The notes: a model not told the origin generated them from the sequence alone. A stretch of DNA of 64,000 nucleotides from Henckelia pumila (GCF_033568475.1 NW_027331840.1:558001-622000), one strand, 5' to 3'. Positions 34,284 to 46,194 are shown, numbered from the stretch's first letter. Numbers and translations are program-made.

Positions 34284-37081
34284 AAATTCGCATGCATAAT
34301 TAGGGAAAATAATTATTTAAAAATTTATATTTGGTTTAAATTACATTTATGTGTTATTATGTGAATTATGTGCATGATTAAATTTATTTTATCATTTAAC
34401 CCGCATTTATGGTATTTTTAGATTTTTGAGTAAATAAGTTATTTGATCGCGTAGACGGGACCATGGACGGACGAGATACCAACTTTTGAGCCAAAAATAT
34501 TTTATGAGTTTTATGAGCCTTAAAATATTATTTTAAGGTATTTTGTCAAGAAAATTTTAGTATTTAGTTATATATTTATTTAATAATTTATTTTTGGCCA
34601 AAATAAGTCATTTTATTGACTTTTATTAATATTTAAAAATCTCTTAAGTCTTAATTTCGGGATAATGGTTTTTAGTATGAGATTATTATTATTTTTAAGA
34701 TTTTTAAAGATTTTGCTTAAGGTATAATATCTTTATTTTGAGTAATATCTATTATTAATATATTATCTACCCAAAATTTAAACCTAAAACACTCCCTAAT
34801 CTATTCCAAACCCCATCAGACGCCTCCACCCTTTTCTTCAACCCCTTTTCACGCCTCTTAGCAGAAAACTCATCCCCCATAGCCGATGAAGCTCTAATTT
34901 TTAAGATTTTGATTCGTTCGTCGTCCCGGGAACCCGTATACGCATCCACTTTCGTCAATCAATTAAAAAGGAATGTCTAAAACTTTTATTTGGCCACCAT
35001 ATAAGCTATTACTCATGCATGATGTGTTTTATTTCAGATTTTTCATGGAAATTTTGAGTTTATGCATGTATGCCTTGTATTGATGCATGTTCTTGCTTGA
35101 TTGGTCATGACTCACGTTTTTGCCAAGCATGGTATGGTCCAGAGGCTGGGGCTCGGTCAATGGGTGTCCTAGGGTGCCTTAGGGTCGAGTGGTTCGAGTG
35201 GTTTGAGCCATGGTTGGTCTGAACCAAAACAATATCTTCTGGTTGCATAGAAGGTCGCAGTTTGAGCGGTTTTGGGAGAATGATTTGTGTGCACTGCATA
35301 GGACGGGTTTGAGGGAGATTCCAATTGGGTTAGAACCCCAAGACATAGAGGACGTTATCTCAGGTAGTTATCTAGCCAGTGATGGTCGGAGTTGGGCGGC
35401 CGAATGGCCGGAAGTCCGACATCGCGCGCAGCGCGTGAGCAGAAATTAGGCAGATTTTGTTTTGGTTCGTTCTCCTTCGTTAGGACTCCGTTTGGGCTGG
35501 TTTTTAGCTTTCTGGAAACTTCTTGAAGTCTTCTAGGTGTAGGTGGTGGTTCTCCGGCTATTTGGTGACCGGAGTAGGGCGGCCGATGCCTCTGAACAGA
35601 AGCTGGTCGCCCAGCCGAGAAGAGAAGGAGAGGGGTGATCTGGTTTGGGGTTTGGGGGGTTGCTGGGTCGGGTTATGGGTAAGGGTTGAGTGCTGGGTCG
35701 GGTCCGGTAGTCATGGGTCGGGTTAAGTCGGTCCGGGTCCGGGTTAGGTGGGCCGGGCTTGAGTATTTTAATTTTTAAATGTTTAATGTTTTAATTGGTT
35801 TTTGGGCCAATGAATTAGAAATAAAATTATTTGGACCTCCAAATAATTTTATTTGGGCCTTAAATAATTTATTTAAATTAGCACAATGATTTTTATGGGC
35901 TTGGGAGTCCATGAGAATTTTTGGGCCAGTCAGTGGATTTTGGGCCAGTCTAGAGTTTTATTGGGCTTAAGTTAAGTAATTGGGCTTAAATATTTTATTT
36001 AGGTCAAGTTAAGTTTAATTAAGTTATTTGGGCTAAAATATGATTATTGGATTTTATTTAAGTTTAATGGCCTTAGAGTGAGTGATCATCAGTCTGGACC
36101 AACCCATAAAAATTAACTAAGTCCGGAATACATATTTAATTCTTTTTTTTATGCATGAAGTTTATTTTAAGTATAAGTATATTTATTATTAATATTAATT
36201 AAATATATATTACAGACATATTTTAAGTGCATGCATACATGAAATAATTTATGATGTGTTTATGATTAAGAATTGAACATGAAAAATATTTTTATGGAAA
36301 TTGAAGTGGTGTGACAGCACAGAGGTGGTTTACCACCGGCACAGAGGTAGTTTTACTACCGGCATAGAAGTGGTTTTACCACTGGCACAGAGGTAGTTTA
36401 CTACCAGCATAGAGGTGGATTTATCCACCACCACGTACGATGGTTTCTAGACTGATCAGTCGGCACGGTTATTAGTCACATTCATGGATATGACCATACT
36501 CAGTTTTTATGATTATGACATGCTCAGTTATGCTATGTATGATTAGTTATGATGTATGTATGATGATCATAGTTATGGCTAGCAAGAATTCATGGTGCAT
36601 ATTTTTAAGAGCATGCATGCATACTCATGATATTATATGTATTTAGTATAATTATGTGATGCATTATTTTAAACCTCGTTATCAAGGATTAGACATGTTG
36701 AGCCTTTAGGCTCACTATGCTTATATGATGCATGTGAGTATAATGATGTCTATATAGCTCCTACCGGTGGCGAGGACGTATGAGCACACGGAGTAGTGGA
36801 CCCCGTGACCGTCGCAGTTATTTAGTTTATTATGTTGAGTTTTGAAACATGTTTTATTTTATTATTGTTTCCGCATATGAGATTTTTCAGCAGCATTGTT
36901 TATCATTTTAAATTGATGCATGAAACATTTTTAAGGATTTATTTATTTAATATTTTTTCAGGTTATTTAAGAAATGTATGTTATTTTTTTATACATATAT
37001 GTATGGGCGTATATGTATAGTATTATTTTTAGTACATTTTAGTATAAAAAAAAGTTTTTCCGCATTTTATTAGTAGTGGGA
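34284..37081 (+). mobile_element. Inverted copy of the long LTR
   Basis: Matches the LTR at 39238-41941 in opposite orientation, lacking about the first 30 and last 10 bases. Shared landmarks include GATCGCGTAGACGGGACC, the hairpin array and AATAAAATGCGG. Identity looks like roughly 90 percent by eye, so the copies are not recent. Open frames inside (for example 35210-35449) show no protein signature. Confidence 0.7.
36316..36435 (+). repeat. Array of five short hairpins in LTR
   Basis: Units of about 22 bp separated by GCACAGA or GCATAGA. Each contains its own palindrome: GGTGGT/ACCACC, GGTAGT/ACTACC, AGTGGT/ACCACT, GGTAGT/ACTACC, GGTGGAT/ATCCACC. The stems differ from unit to unit but stay paired. 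Confidence 0.85.
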
Positions 37082-37660
37082 AAAGGGTGGAGGCGTCTGA
37101 TGGGGTTTGGAATATATTATGGAGTGTTTTAGGTTTAAATTTTGGGTAGATAATATATTAATAATAGATATTACTCAAAATAAAGATATTATACCTTAAG
37201 CAAAATCTTTAAAACTCTTAAAAATAATAATAATCTGATACTAAAAACCATTATCCCGAAATTAAGACTTAAGAGATTTTTAAATATTAATAAAAGTCAA
37301 TAAAATGACTTATTTTGGCCAAAAATAAATTATTAAATAAATATATAACTAAATACTAAAATTTTCTTGACAAAATACCTTAAAATAATATTTTAAGGCT
37401 CATAAAACTCATAAAATATTTTTGGCTCAAAAGTTGGTATCTCGTCCGTCCACGGTCCCGTCTACGCGATCAAATAACTTATTTACTCAAAAATCTAAAA
37501 ATACAATAATTACGGGTTAAATGCTAAAATAAATTTTAAATCATGCATATAATTCACATAATAAGACATAAATGTCATTTAAACCAAATATAAATTTTTA
37601 AATAATTAATTTCCCTAATTATGCATGCGAATTTACGTATTAAAATTTCCGGGTGTTACA
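37082..37660 (-). mobile_element. Truncated 3' LTR of composite element
   Basis: Matches about 41362-41941, the first 579 bp of the LTR in minus orientation, ending GGTGTTACA. It is joined directly to the inverted LTR copy at 37081/37082, giving a foldback. Confidence 0.7.
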
Positions 37661-37678
37661 ATTCTCCCCCCCTTAAAT
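37661..37678 (-). other. Polypurine tract of composite element
   Basis: The minus strand reads TTTAAGGGGGGGAGAAT directly before the LTR start TGTAACACC. Confidence 0.7.
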
Positions 37679-39223
37679 TGAATTTCGTCCTCGAAATTCG
37701 ACTGATCAAACTCTAGTAACGGAGTCCTTAAAAAATCCAATTTACTATATCCACTATTACATATCTAGTTCCCAAGCTTCGGTATCCCAAAAGTCATGCT
37801 TCTACTGCGCACTCTGATAAACAAAATATTTTTTCTTTTCCAAATCTATTTATTTAAACGTAATGACTTGAACATCAAACCCAATACAACTTACTTGGTA
37901 ACACCAACCATGCGAACCCTTAAACCTTATCGAAGATTATCCAATTTTTTATTAAACTACCTCCACGATTATTCTTATTCTCAAAGATTAAAGAACCTAA
38001 TACAAAACATACTTATCATCAATTTTATACCTCATATAATTAAGAGTGCAAACTTAAAACCACAAACCATCAACTATAACCTTATGGTACAAGTGTCATC
38101 TCCAAGAAAATCATGACTTATTCGTCAAAGGAAAAAAAAAACTTAATAGTTAAATGAATGACAATATGATATCTGTGAACCCAACTAGCATGATTTGACA
38201 CATGCAGACTTAACTCCTAAAAATATATACTAGCCTCTATAAAGTAACATTTTAAATTCACCAAAACAGAAAATGATACAACCCTCGATTAATCAATCTT
38301 GCGAGGAATCCTACTCTTGGCTCAAGAAATAATTATATTGTTATCACAAAAACTTAATACCTTTTATCGGAATTTACCTTTATTGTTCTATTTATCGTTA
38401 CACCTTCATAAAAATTTTCTAGATAGTCCCGCTACCTCTTACCATCACAAACGCAATAATTTATCAATGAAATCATTCTAACTTAAAATCAATAAGTTAC
38501 TACAAAAATTCAAGTGACAACATATCTCATAAATATCAAACTTAGTTTCAACAAAATAAAAAAAACCGAATTCCCAAATTCAAAATTCCTCGTGGTCAAC
38601 ATGTCGTATAAAATGTCTTGGGGCATACGACATCACTAGACATTCTTCACGTAAATCGCAATGCACAACTAATTATTTTAAAACTTTGCTAACATAAAGT
38701 CTTAAGTCATAACATATGCTCCTGATAAATCATAATAAAACATTTAAAACTTACAGACCGGTAGTGGGATTTCTGAGCTTCACGTGACAGATGGACACCC
38801 TCCAAGGACCGTTCTCTGATACCAATTGAAACGCCTACTACTAATAAAATGCGGAAAAACTTTTTTTTTAAAAATAATACTATACATATACGCCCATACA
38901 TATATATATATATAAAATAACATACATTTCTTAAATAACCTGAAAAAAAATATTAAATAAATAAATCCTTAAAAAACCGAATTCCCAAATTCAAAATTCC
39001 TCGTGGTCAACATGTCGTATAACATGTCTTGGGGCATACGGCATCACTAGACATTCTTCACGTAAATCGCAATGCATAACTAATTATTTTAAAACTTTGC
39101 TAACATAAAGTCTTAAGTCATAACATATGCTCCTGATAAATCATAATAAAACATTTAAAACTTACAGACCGGTAGTGGGATTTCTGAGCTTCACGTGACA
39201 GATGGACACCCTCCAAGGACCGT
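37679..39223 (-). other. Non-coding internal region of composite element
   Basis: No gag, protease or polymerase motif is seen in any frame. Scattered short frames have no family signature. The last part contains a 411-bp tandem duplication. The element would depend on proteins from relatives. Confidence 0.6.
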
Positions 39224-39392
39224 TCTCTGATACCAATTGAAACGCCTACTACTAATAAAATGCGGAAAAACTTTTTTTAAAAAAATAATACTATACATAT
39301 ACGTCCATACATATATGTATATAAAAAATAACATACATTTCTTAAATAACCTGAAAAAAAAATATTAAATAAATAAATCCTTAAAAATGTTT
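38571..39392. repeat. 411-bp tandem duplication across LTR end and primer site
   Basis: TTCCCAAATTCAAAATTCCT starts at 38571 and again at 38982. Both copies contain the primer site and the LTR terminus ACGCCTACTACTAATAAAAT. The copies differ at a few positions (AAAATGTC versus ACATGTC; GCATACGAC versus GCATACGGC). Confidence 0.9.
39224..39235 (-). other. tRNA-Met primer-binding site of composite element
   Basis: The minus strand reads TGGTATCAGAGA two bases after the LTR end GCGTTTCA. A duplicate lies at 38813-38824 in the tandem duplication. Confidence 0.75.
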
Positions 39393-41941
39393 CATGTATC
39401 AATTTAAAATAATAAACAATGCCGCTGAAAAATGTCATATGCGGAAACAATAATAAAATAAAACATGTTTCAAAACTCAACACAATAAACTAAATAACTG
39501 CGACGGTCACGGGGTCCACTGCTCCGTGAGCTCATACGTCCTCGCCACCGGTAGGAGCTATATAGACATCATTATACTCACCTGCACCATATAAGCGTAG
39601 TGAGCCTAGGGGCTCAACATGTCTAATTCTTTATAACAAGGTTAAAAATAATGCATCACGTAGATACTAATACATATACATGTACATGAGCATGCATGGA
39701 AACATTTTTTTCATAACATAAATGTTGAATCATAAATCTTAAACATAACATAACTTTCTTCATCATACATAACATAATTGAGCATGTCATAAACATAAAA
39801 AACTGAGTATGGTCATATCCATGAATGTGACTAATAACTGTGCCGACTGATCAGTCTAAGAACCATCGTACGTGGCGGTGGATAAATCCACCTCTATGCT
39901 GGTAGTAAACTACCTCTGTGCCAGTGGTAAAACCACTTCTATGCCGGTAGTAGAACTACCTCTGTGTCAGTGGTAAAACCACTTCTATGCTATCACATCA
40001 CTTCAATTTCCATAAAAATATTTTTCATGCTCAACTCTTAATCATAAACACATCATAAAATATTTCATGTATGCATGCACTTAAAATATGTCCGTAATAT
40101 ATATTTAATTAATTGTTTAATAATAAATATACTCTTACTGAAAATAGAATTCATGCATAAAAATAATTAAATATATATTTCGGACTTAGTTTATTTTCAT
40201 GGATTGGTCCAGACTGCTGGTCTCTCTACTAAACTTCTTAACTGACTTAAAGCTCATTATCTAACTTAACCCATAATTAATAAATAATTTTAAAAATTAT
40301 AAATTTTACTAAATAAAATACTTTAAATATTATTGGGCTTATATAAAAATATTTAGGCCCATTAACTAATTGATTCATAAAAATTCTTGGACTGGCCCAA
40401 TAAAATCACTGACTGGCCCAAAAATTCCTATGGGCCCAAGAGCCCATAAAATCATTGGATTAACTTAAAAAATAATTTTGAAAGCCCAAATAATTTTATT
40501 TCTAATTAATTGGCCCAAAAACCAATTAAAACATAAAATACTTTAAAATTAAATTACTCGAGCCCGGCCCACCTAACCCGGACCCAGACTCACTTGACCC
40601 GACCCTAGACTCTACTGACCCGACCCACTACCCTGACCCGATCCGAAACCACCCTGAACCCTCAAACCCGATCCCCCTCCCTAACCATCTCGGCTGCGCG
40701 AGCAGCAGGCCTTCATGGCCTGCTGCCGCCCGGCTTCGGCCGCCCCTGGCCGGAGCCCTACCGCCCAGACGTAGCCCACGTCTAGGCGGTCCTAACCTAG
40801 CCCCTGAACCCAAGCCATGCTGCCCAGCCCTTCGCCAAACCGAGCCCTTCCCGTGAACCCTAAACCTGCGCACCTACAACCCCTTCCAACAGTTCCTGAT
40901 CGGCCAGCCCCCTTACCAGCCTATAACCTAGCCATGGCTCGAATCTTAGGACCCCAACTCACCTCTGACCCGAGTCCCAAGCCCCTGGACCGAGCCATGA
41001 TGAAGAAAAACGTGAATCATGCCAACAACAATATCAAACATACATCAAAACCTTTCATACAAGCATAACTCGAAAAGTTCCTGATAAAATCTGAATAAAA
41101 CTCATCATGCATGGTTAATAGCTTATATGGTGGCCAAAAGAAGGATTTAAACATGCCTTTTATTTATTTGACGAGAAGGACGCGTATACGAGGCTCCGGG
41201 ACGACGAACGACCAAAAATCTTCAAGGAGGGTTAATTGATTGACGAAAGTGGATGCGTATACGGGTCCCCGGGACGACGAACGAACCAAAATATTCAAAA
41301 CTAGAGCTTGATCGGCTATGGGGGATGAGTTTTCTGCTAAGAGGCGTGAAAAGGGGTTGAAGAAAAGGGTGGAGGCGTCTGATGGGGTTTGGAATAGATT
41401 AGGGAGTGTTTTAGGTTTAAATTTTGGGTAGATAATATATTAATAATAGATATTACTCAAAATAAAGATATTATATCTTAAGCAAAATCTTTAAAACTCT
41501 TAAAAATAATAATAATCTGATACTAAAACCATTATCCCGAAATTAAGACTTAAGAGATTTTTAAATATTAATAAAAGTCAATAAAATGACTTATTTTGGC
41601 CAAAAATAAATTATTAAATAAATATATAACTAAATACTAAAATTTTCTTGACAAAATACCTTAAAATAATATTTTAAGGCTCATAAAACTCATAAAATAT
41701 TTTTGGCTCAAAAGTTGGTATCTCGTCCGTCCACGGTCCCGTCTACGCGATCAAATAACTTATTTACTCAAAAATCTAAAAATACAATAATTACGGGTTA
41801 AATGCTAAAATAAATTTTAAATCATGCATATAATTCACATAATAAGACATAAATGTCATTTAAACCAAATATAAATTTTTAAATAATTAATTTCCCTAAT
41901 TATGCATGCGAATTTACGTATTAAAATTTTCGGGTGTTACA
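39238..41941 (-). mobile_element. 5' LTR of composite element (2.7 kb)
   Basis: Begins TGTAACACCCG at 41941 and ends GGCGTTTCA at 39238 on the minus strand. Contains the hairpin array (about 39878-39995) and a GC-rich interior (40560-40990) whose frames carry no recognised protein. Confidence 0.7.
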
Positions 41942-42098
41942 CCAGGATTGAAAGAACTTTGGATATATGCCTGGGTCCAAGGTTCGAATCCTGGGGAGGG
42001 CAAAAACTCCCCCAGCTAGGTGGGAAGAAGGTCATGAGTAGCAAAAATGGTTGCGGGCCCCCGAGAGAGATGGGATGCACCCAGACCATTACAAAAAA

Positions 42099-42275
42099 GG
42101 GCGCCCTTTAGCTCAATGGTACCAGGATTGAAAGAACTTTGGATATAGGGTCCAAGGTTCGAATCCTGGGGAGGGCAAAAACTCCCCCAACCAGGTGGGA
42201 AGAAGGCCATGAGTAGCAAAAATGGTTGCGGGCCCCCGAGAGAGATGAGACGCACCAGGACCATTACAAAAAAAA
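42099..42275 (+). mobile_element. Full-length tRNA-derived SINE, second family
   Basis: Head GCGCCCTTTAGCTCAATGG (A box), B box GGTTCGAATCCTGG, body with GGTTGCGGGCCCCCGAGAG, 3' end CCATTAC and an A-tail. It follows the previous SINE in tandem. Confidence 0.8.
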
Positions 42276-42825
42276 TCGGAAATTAAGACCCATATGTAGA
42301 GTCGTATGATTCCTACTATGGGCGGCAACCGCTCTTTGATGGTTGCTTCTGCATAGTCGAGCTGTAGACTATAAACTTAGCGCTGACTGGGAGGCAACCC
42401 GGTGTTCTCTTTTCATTATTTTTTTATCTTTTTCTAATCCAATGCCCCCGAGAGAGATGGGACGCACCCGAACCATTGCAAAAAAAGGTTTTTTTGTAAT
42501 GGTCCGGGTGCGTCCCATCTTTCTCTGGGGGCCCACAACCATTTTTGCTACTCACATGGCCTTCTCCCCACCTGGCTGGGAGAATTTTTGACCTCCCAAG
42601 ATTCGAACCTTGGACCTAGGCATATATCCAAAGTTCTTTCAATCTAGCAAAAGATAAAAAAAGAAAAAAATAATAATGAAAAGAGAACACCGGGTTGCCT
42701 CCCAGTCAGCGCTAAGTTTATAGTCTACAGCTCGACTATGCAGAAGCAACCATCAAAGAGCAGCTGCCGCTCATAGTAGGAATCATACGACTCTATGTAT
42801 GAGTCTTGATTTCTTTTTTTTTTTT
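42276..42825. repeat. Inverted repeat with SINE fragments between arms
   Basis: Arms 42281-42436 and about 42645-42812 are near complements: GAGTCGTATGATTCCTACTA on the left and its complement on the right, plus CTGGGAGGCAACCCGGTGTT. A 3' SINE fragment (plus, 42437-42488) and a longer minus SINE copy (42490-42644) lie between them. Another 3' SINE tip (minus) follows at 42823-42850. The GGGTTGCCTCCCAG motif resembles repeats seen near Ty3/gypsy elements. Confidence 0.7.
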
Positions 42826-42879
42826 GTAATGGTCCGGGTGCGTCCCATCAATCTCACATTTTGTTCCATTGGAGTGTCG

Positions 42880-43981
42880 CTAATCTTAGCACCCAACAAC
42901 CCTTTATCAGATATGAACTAGAGCATATTTTATTTTATTCAAGCAAATTCCATCTTTAGATTGTGCCACCTCAATGCCAAGAAAATTTTTATGTTCTCCT
43001 AAATCCTAGATTTTGATTGTCATGCATAAGAACTTCTTAAGATTTACAATGGAAGCCTCATGATTCCCTTTAATGACGATGTCATCAAAGTATACCAACA
43101 ATATAGTAATTTGACCCTGCATTTTCTTCACAAATAATGAGTGATCATGTGTTGATTGATCAAAACCAGCTTGCCTCATAATGTGGGAAAATTTGATATT
43201 CCATTATCTCGATGATTTTTTGAACCCATATATTGATTTCTTTAATCGACGTACTTTGATCTCCCTTTTACTTCAAAGTCCATTACTCACGGCCCCTCAG
43301 ACTTTGAAGGACTTGAGGCAAGCTCATGTAAATTTCTTCATCAAGATCACCTTGCAGGAAGGCGTTAGTAACATCCATTTGATATAATGGCCAATGAAAA
43401 ATGGCAGCAACACTTAATAAACATCAAAATGTAGTGATTTTTGCAACCAGTGAGAATGTGTCATGATAGTCATGAACCCCATGAAGTTGAGTATAGCCTT
43501 TAGAAACAAGGCGGGCTTTGAAACGATCTAAACTGTCATCAGCGTGGAATTTAATCTTGTACACCCATTTGTTACCAATAGGTACCTTGCTCGATGGTAA
43601 GTCCACAATATCCCATGTATTGTTAGCATCTAATGCGGTGAGTTCCATGTCCATTTATGCACACAAACGGGAATCTTTCACTGCCTCGTAGTAACTAGTA
43701 GGTTCACGAATGGCATAAATGGAGAGGAAAGCTTGATAGGAAGGTGAAAGATTGACATAACTGAGATAGTTACAAATTGAATGTAAAGAAGAGGATGGAG
43801 CAAGAGAACAAATTTGTCCAAATGGGTGGTCGAAAGGTTCGAGAATAACGACGAGCTAGAGGCTCATGTAAAAGGGTAGGAGAAGTAATTTGAATAGAAG
43901 CTGCAAGGACAGGAGGAGGACAGGGCTGAGGAGAAAATTCATAAGGATAGGTGATAGGTAATTGATGAAACATTGGTGCAG
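42880..43981 (-). pseudogene. Ty1/copia polymerase fragment (RT), part 2
   Basis: The minus strand reads copia reverse transcriptase: NKWVYKIKF and [13 protein letters not shown] (43654-43424), then frames down to about 42880 with a YFDD active-site variant near 43065-43076. Upstream is a Pro-rich linker (43973-43770). Frameshifts are present. It is the continuation of the integrase fragment at 51813-52320; the two were one element before the pararetroviral insertion. Confidence 0.65.
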
Positions 43982-44196
43982 GAAAAATGGGGGATAATTA
44001 TTGACTATGCCCCTAAAGTTTTCTAACTTTCCCAAAAATATACTAACACATTATTTGAGGCCAATTACGTCCTTCCTTTTATAAAAAAGTTCCCTGAAAT
44101 TTCCCCCAAAACTAAAAAGGTTCCCTGATATGTCCTCCAAACTAAAAAATTCTCTATACTATACTTTGTATAAAAATTTCCCTTTGGCTCACAAAA

Positions 44197-44208
44197 TGGT
44201 ATCAGAGC
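44197..44208 (+). other. tRNA-Met primer-binding site, viral block 2
   Basis: TGGTATCAGAGCC matches initiator tRNA-Met, just upstream of the first viral ORFs. Confidence 0.85.
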
Positions 44209-44286
44209 CTAGGTAATTTTATTCAGACTTTATATTATTCATTAAATCATACTTTTCTTTATTGAGGAAGAGATTTTCAACAAACC

Positions 44287-44430
44287 ATGGTTTCAAACAG
44301 GAGTTTGAACCAGGAGGATTTCATTTATATGAAATCTCATAAACAAGTGAATCTATTTAAAATAGATTCTTTACAAAAGAAACTTAGGTTTTTTATACTC
44401 TCTGAAGAGATTAAGAAATATGATATCTAG
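44287..44430 (+). CDS. Unrecognised small viral ORF (47 aa)
   Basis: Starts in a good context (CCATGG) 80 bases after the primer site and ends in the start region of the next ORF (ATGATATCTAG overlap). Charged, Lys-rich. No family recognised; its position is that of the first small ORF of a pararetrovirus. Confidence 0.45.
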   Translation: MVSNRSLNQEDFIYMKSHKQVNLFKIDSLQKKLRFFILSEEIKKYDI

Positions 44431-44791
44431 TTCTCAATTTTTAGAGATTACACCAGATTCCTCTAAACTTTCCGGAGATCTTAGAGAAATTCAAAAGACG
44501 GTACAATATTACAGCAATCAGTTGTATGAAATACCTCGACTGATTGGAGAAATCCTTAAGAAACAAGAAGAAATTCTTGTAACTCTTAAGGATCTTCAAA
44601 CCAAAATCATAAATCTAGAACACACTTCTAGTTCTAGAAAGGGAAATACAGGAGGAAGGTTACCTCTCTCATTTGGTACCGAGCCTCTGTTACATCAGAA
44701 AGGTAAAACCAAAATGGTTCAAAAACCTTTAACTGATGATGAGATGATGATTAATCTTATAAAAGCAGTATCAGAGAAAAACACTATCTGA
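44420..44791 (+). CDS. Small coiled-coil viral protein (123 aa)
   Basis: Predicted coiled coil in the middle (IGEILKKQEEILVTLKDL), then a Ser/Gly-rich linker and a basic patch (HQKGKTKMV). It overlaps the coat-protein start by one base (TGATG). Position and coiled coil resemble the virion-associated/ORF2 proteins of badna- and caulimo-type viruses. Confidence 0.5.
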   Translation: MISSSQFLEITPDSSKLSGDLREIQKTVQYYSNQLYEIPRLIGEILKKQEEILVTLKDLQTKIINLEHTSSSRKGNTGGRLPLSFGTEPLLHQKGKTKMVQKPLTDDEMMINLIKAVSEKNTI

Positions 44792-46194
44792 TGACTACTT
44801 TAGAAAGATTAAATCTCGAAGATCTACAAGATCTTGCGGATTCTTTTGCGAATCTCAAAGTAGTAGATCTAAAAATGAATTCCCCTGAGGGTGAACCACT
44901 CATTGGACAACCCACAGGGAATCCCCCTAGATATGTGGTAAAAATAGAAGAACCACATAGTGAGTTCCATGTTGGAGAAAATTCACATCCAGCAGGAACC
45001 AGATCAAGGAGTAGGATACCAATACATCAAACTCCTTATGGAAAAACTGTTTTAGACCCGATACATCCTTATGGAGTTATGTTAAACCTGGATGTTCTGG
45101 ACTTTAAAAACAGAGAAGATCTCATAGATGACTGGACATCAGCTATGAGAATTGCAGTAGGGACATTAGATCTCAATAAAGAAGGATTCATTAAACTTCT
45201 AGAAATGAGTCTAATGAGATCTGTTAAGATCGCATGAGAGATGACTATGCTAGAAACTAAGGAATCAATCTTAGCAGGAGAATCACTCAGCGAGATTGGA
45301 GGCAGAATGGCCACCCTATTTAAAGTACAATTCATAGGGGTAGACTATTTTAATAATCAAGATACAGAGAAAAAGAGAAGATATACTCAAGCTCTGTATA
45401 GTCTCGAATTACATGATATCTGTTTAGTTGATGAATACATTATGTTATTCACTAAATACAGATGGAATTCGGGAGTCGAGGAAAATATAGCTATTCAGCT
45501 ATTTTTCGCAAAAATGCCAAGTCCCTGGAGAGAAATGATGATTAAAAAATACGTTCCAGGAAATCTTGATACGTTGGCAAGACGCGCATCTTTTCTAAAA
45601 GGAAAATTGGCAGAATGGTGCCATATGGCAGCATTACAGAAGAACTACAAGAAAATAAGGGGTATAGATAAACGTACACCTTTATGTTGTAGAGAAAATG
45701 ATCTTCCAACAATCATTGGAAACATATCACAGGGATTTAAAAGAAAGAAATTCAGAAATAATCCCTATAATAAAAGAAAGAGAATTTCTTGGAAACCAAA
45801 AACATTTTGGTCCAAACAAAAGGCCAGATCTTATAGATCAGGTAGAAGAAGTGGACCTACAAGAACACCCCCAGCAACAAACTCATCACAAAGCAGGGGA
45901 AGAACACCATCAAGAAGAACTTTCAGAAGAACTCATACAAGAGCAAGTGAAAGTTTCAAGGATTGCAACTGCTGGACATGTGGAGCAAGAGAACATATAT
46001 CTACGAATTGTCCGGAAAACGAGAAAAAAGGAGTTAAACTCTTTGAAGCAACACCATATATGGATGATGCGGTTTTCTTTCAAGATCTAGTCCAAGTATA
46101 TCAATTTGAGAATATCCCCTCAGATGAAAGCATATACGAAGAAGAGATATTGTTTAGTCAAGAAGATTCTGAGGATGAATCAGAATCAGAATAA
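44791..46194 (+). pseudogene. Endogenous pararetrovirus coat protein, one in-frame stop
   Basis: A single frame of about 467 codons with one in-frame TGA at 45235-45237. The first part is acidic. The second part contains a capsid-like region, a long Arg/Lys-rich stretch (about 45745-45950), a zinc knuckle CNCWTCGAREHISTNC (CX2CX4HX4C) near 45965-46010, and an acidic tail ending DSEDESESE. The architecture is the same as the coat protein of block 1, but the sequence is clearly divergent. Confidence 0.75.

Larger units (their letters stand above)
33910..41941 (-). mobile_element. Composite non-coding LTR retroelement
   Basis: Bounded by a 5-bp duplication CCAGG (33905-33909 and 41942-41946). 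Read on the minus strand it begins TGTAACACCCG (LTR start at 41941) and ends GGGTCGTTACA (33910). Contents are a 2.7-kb 5' LTR (39238-41941), a primer site, a non-coding internal region, a polypurine tract, 579 bp of a 3' LTR, an inverted 2.8-kb LTR, and a 5S-containing LTR piece. No gag or pol is seen. The sequence next to the purine tract, reversed (CGAGGACGAAATTC then AAGGGGGGGAG), resembles the pol end of Tekay-type chromoviruses. Confidence 0.65.
33894..42097 (+). mobile_element. tRNA-derived SINE split by an 8-kb insertion
   Basis: The head (to 33909) ends ATGGTACCAGG. The body resumes at 41942 as CCAGGATTGAAAG and runs through the B box GGTTCGAATCC to an A-tail at about 42092-42097. 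The two parts are separated by the composite retroelement, with CCAGG duplicated at the break. Confidence 0.7.

Noticed and set aside
34767-34958. 63-codon frame repeated in both LTR copies
   Set aside because: It is conserved because the LTR is duplicated; there is no protein signature and it is short.
36310-36440. CRISPR-like array
   Set aside because: The repeats are self-complementary hairpins in a plant LTR, without spacers.
40628-40873. Gly/Arg-rich 81-codon frame
   Set aside because: GC-rich LTR interior, no domain; the other LTR copy does not keep the frame.
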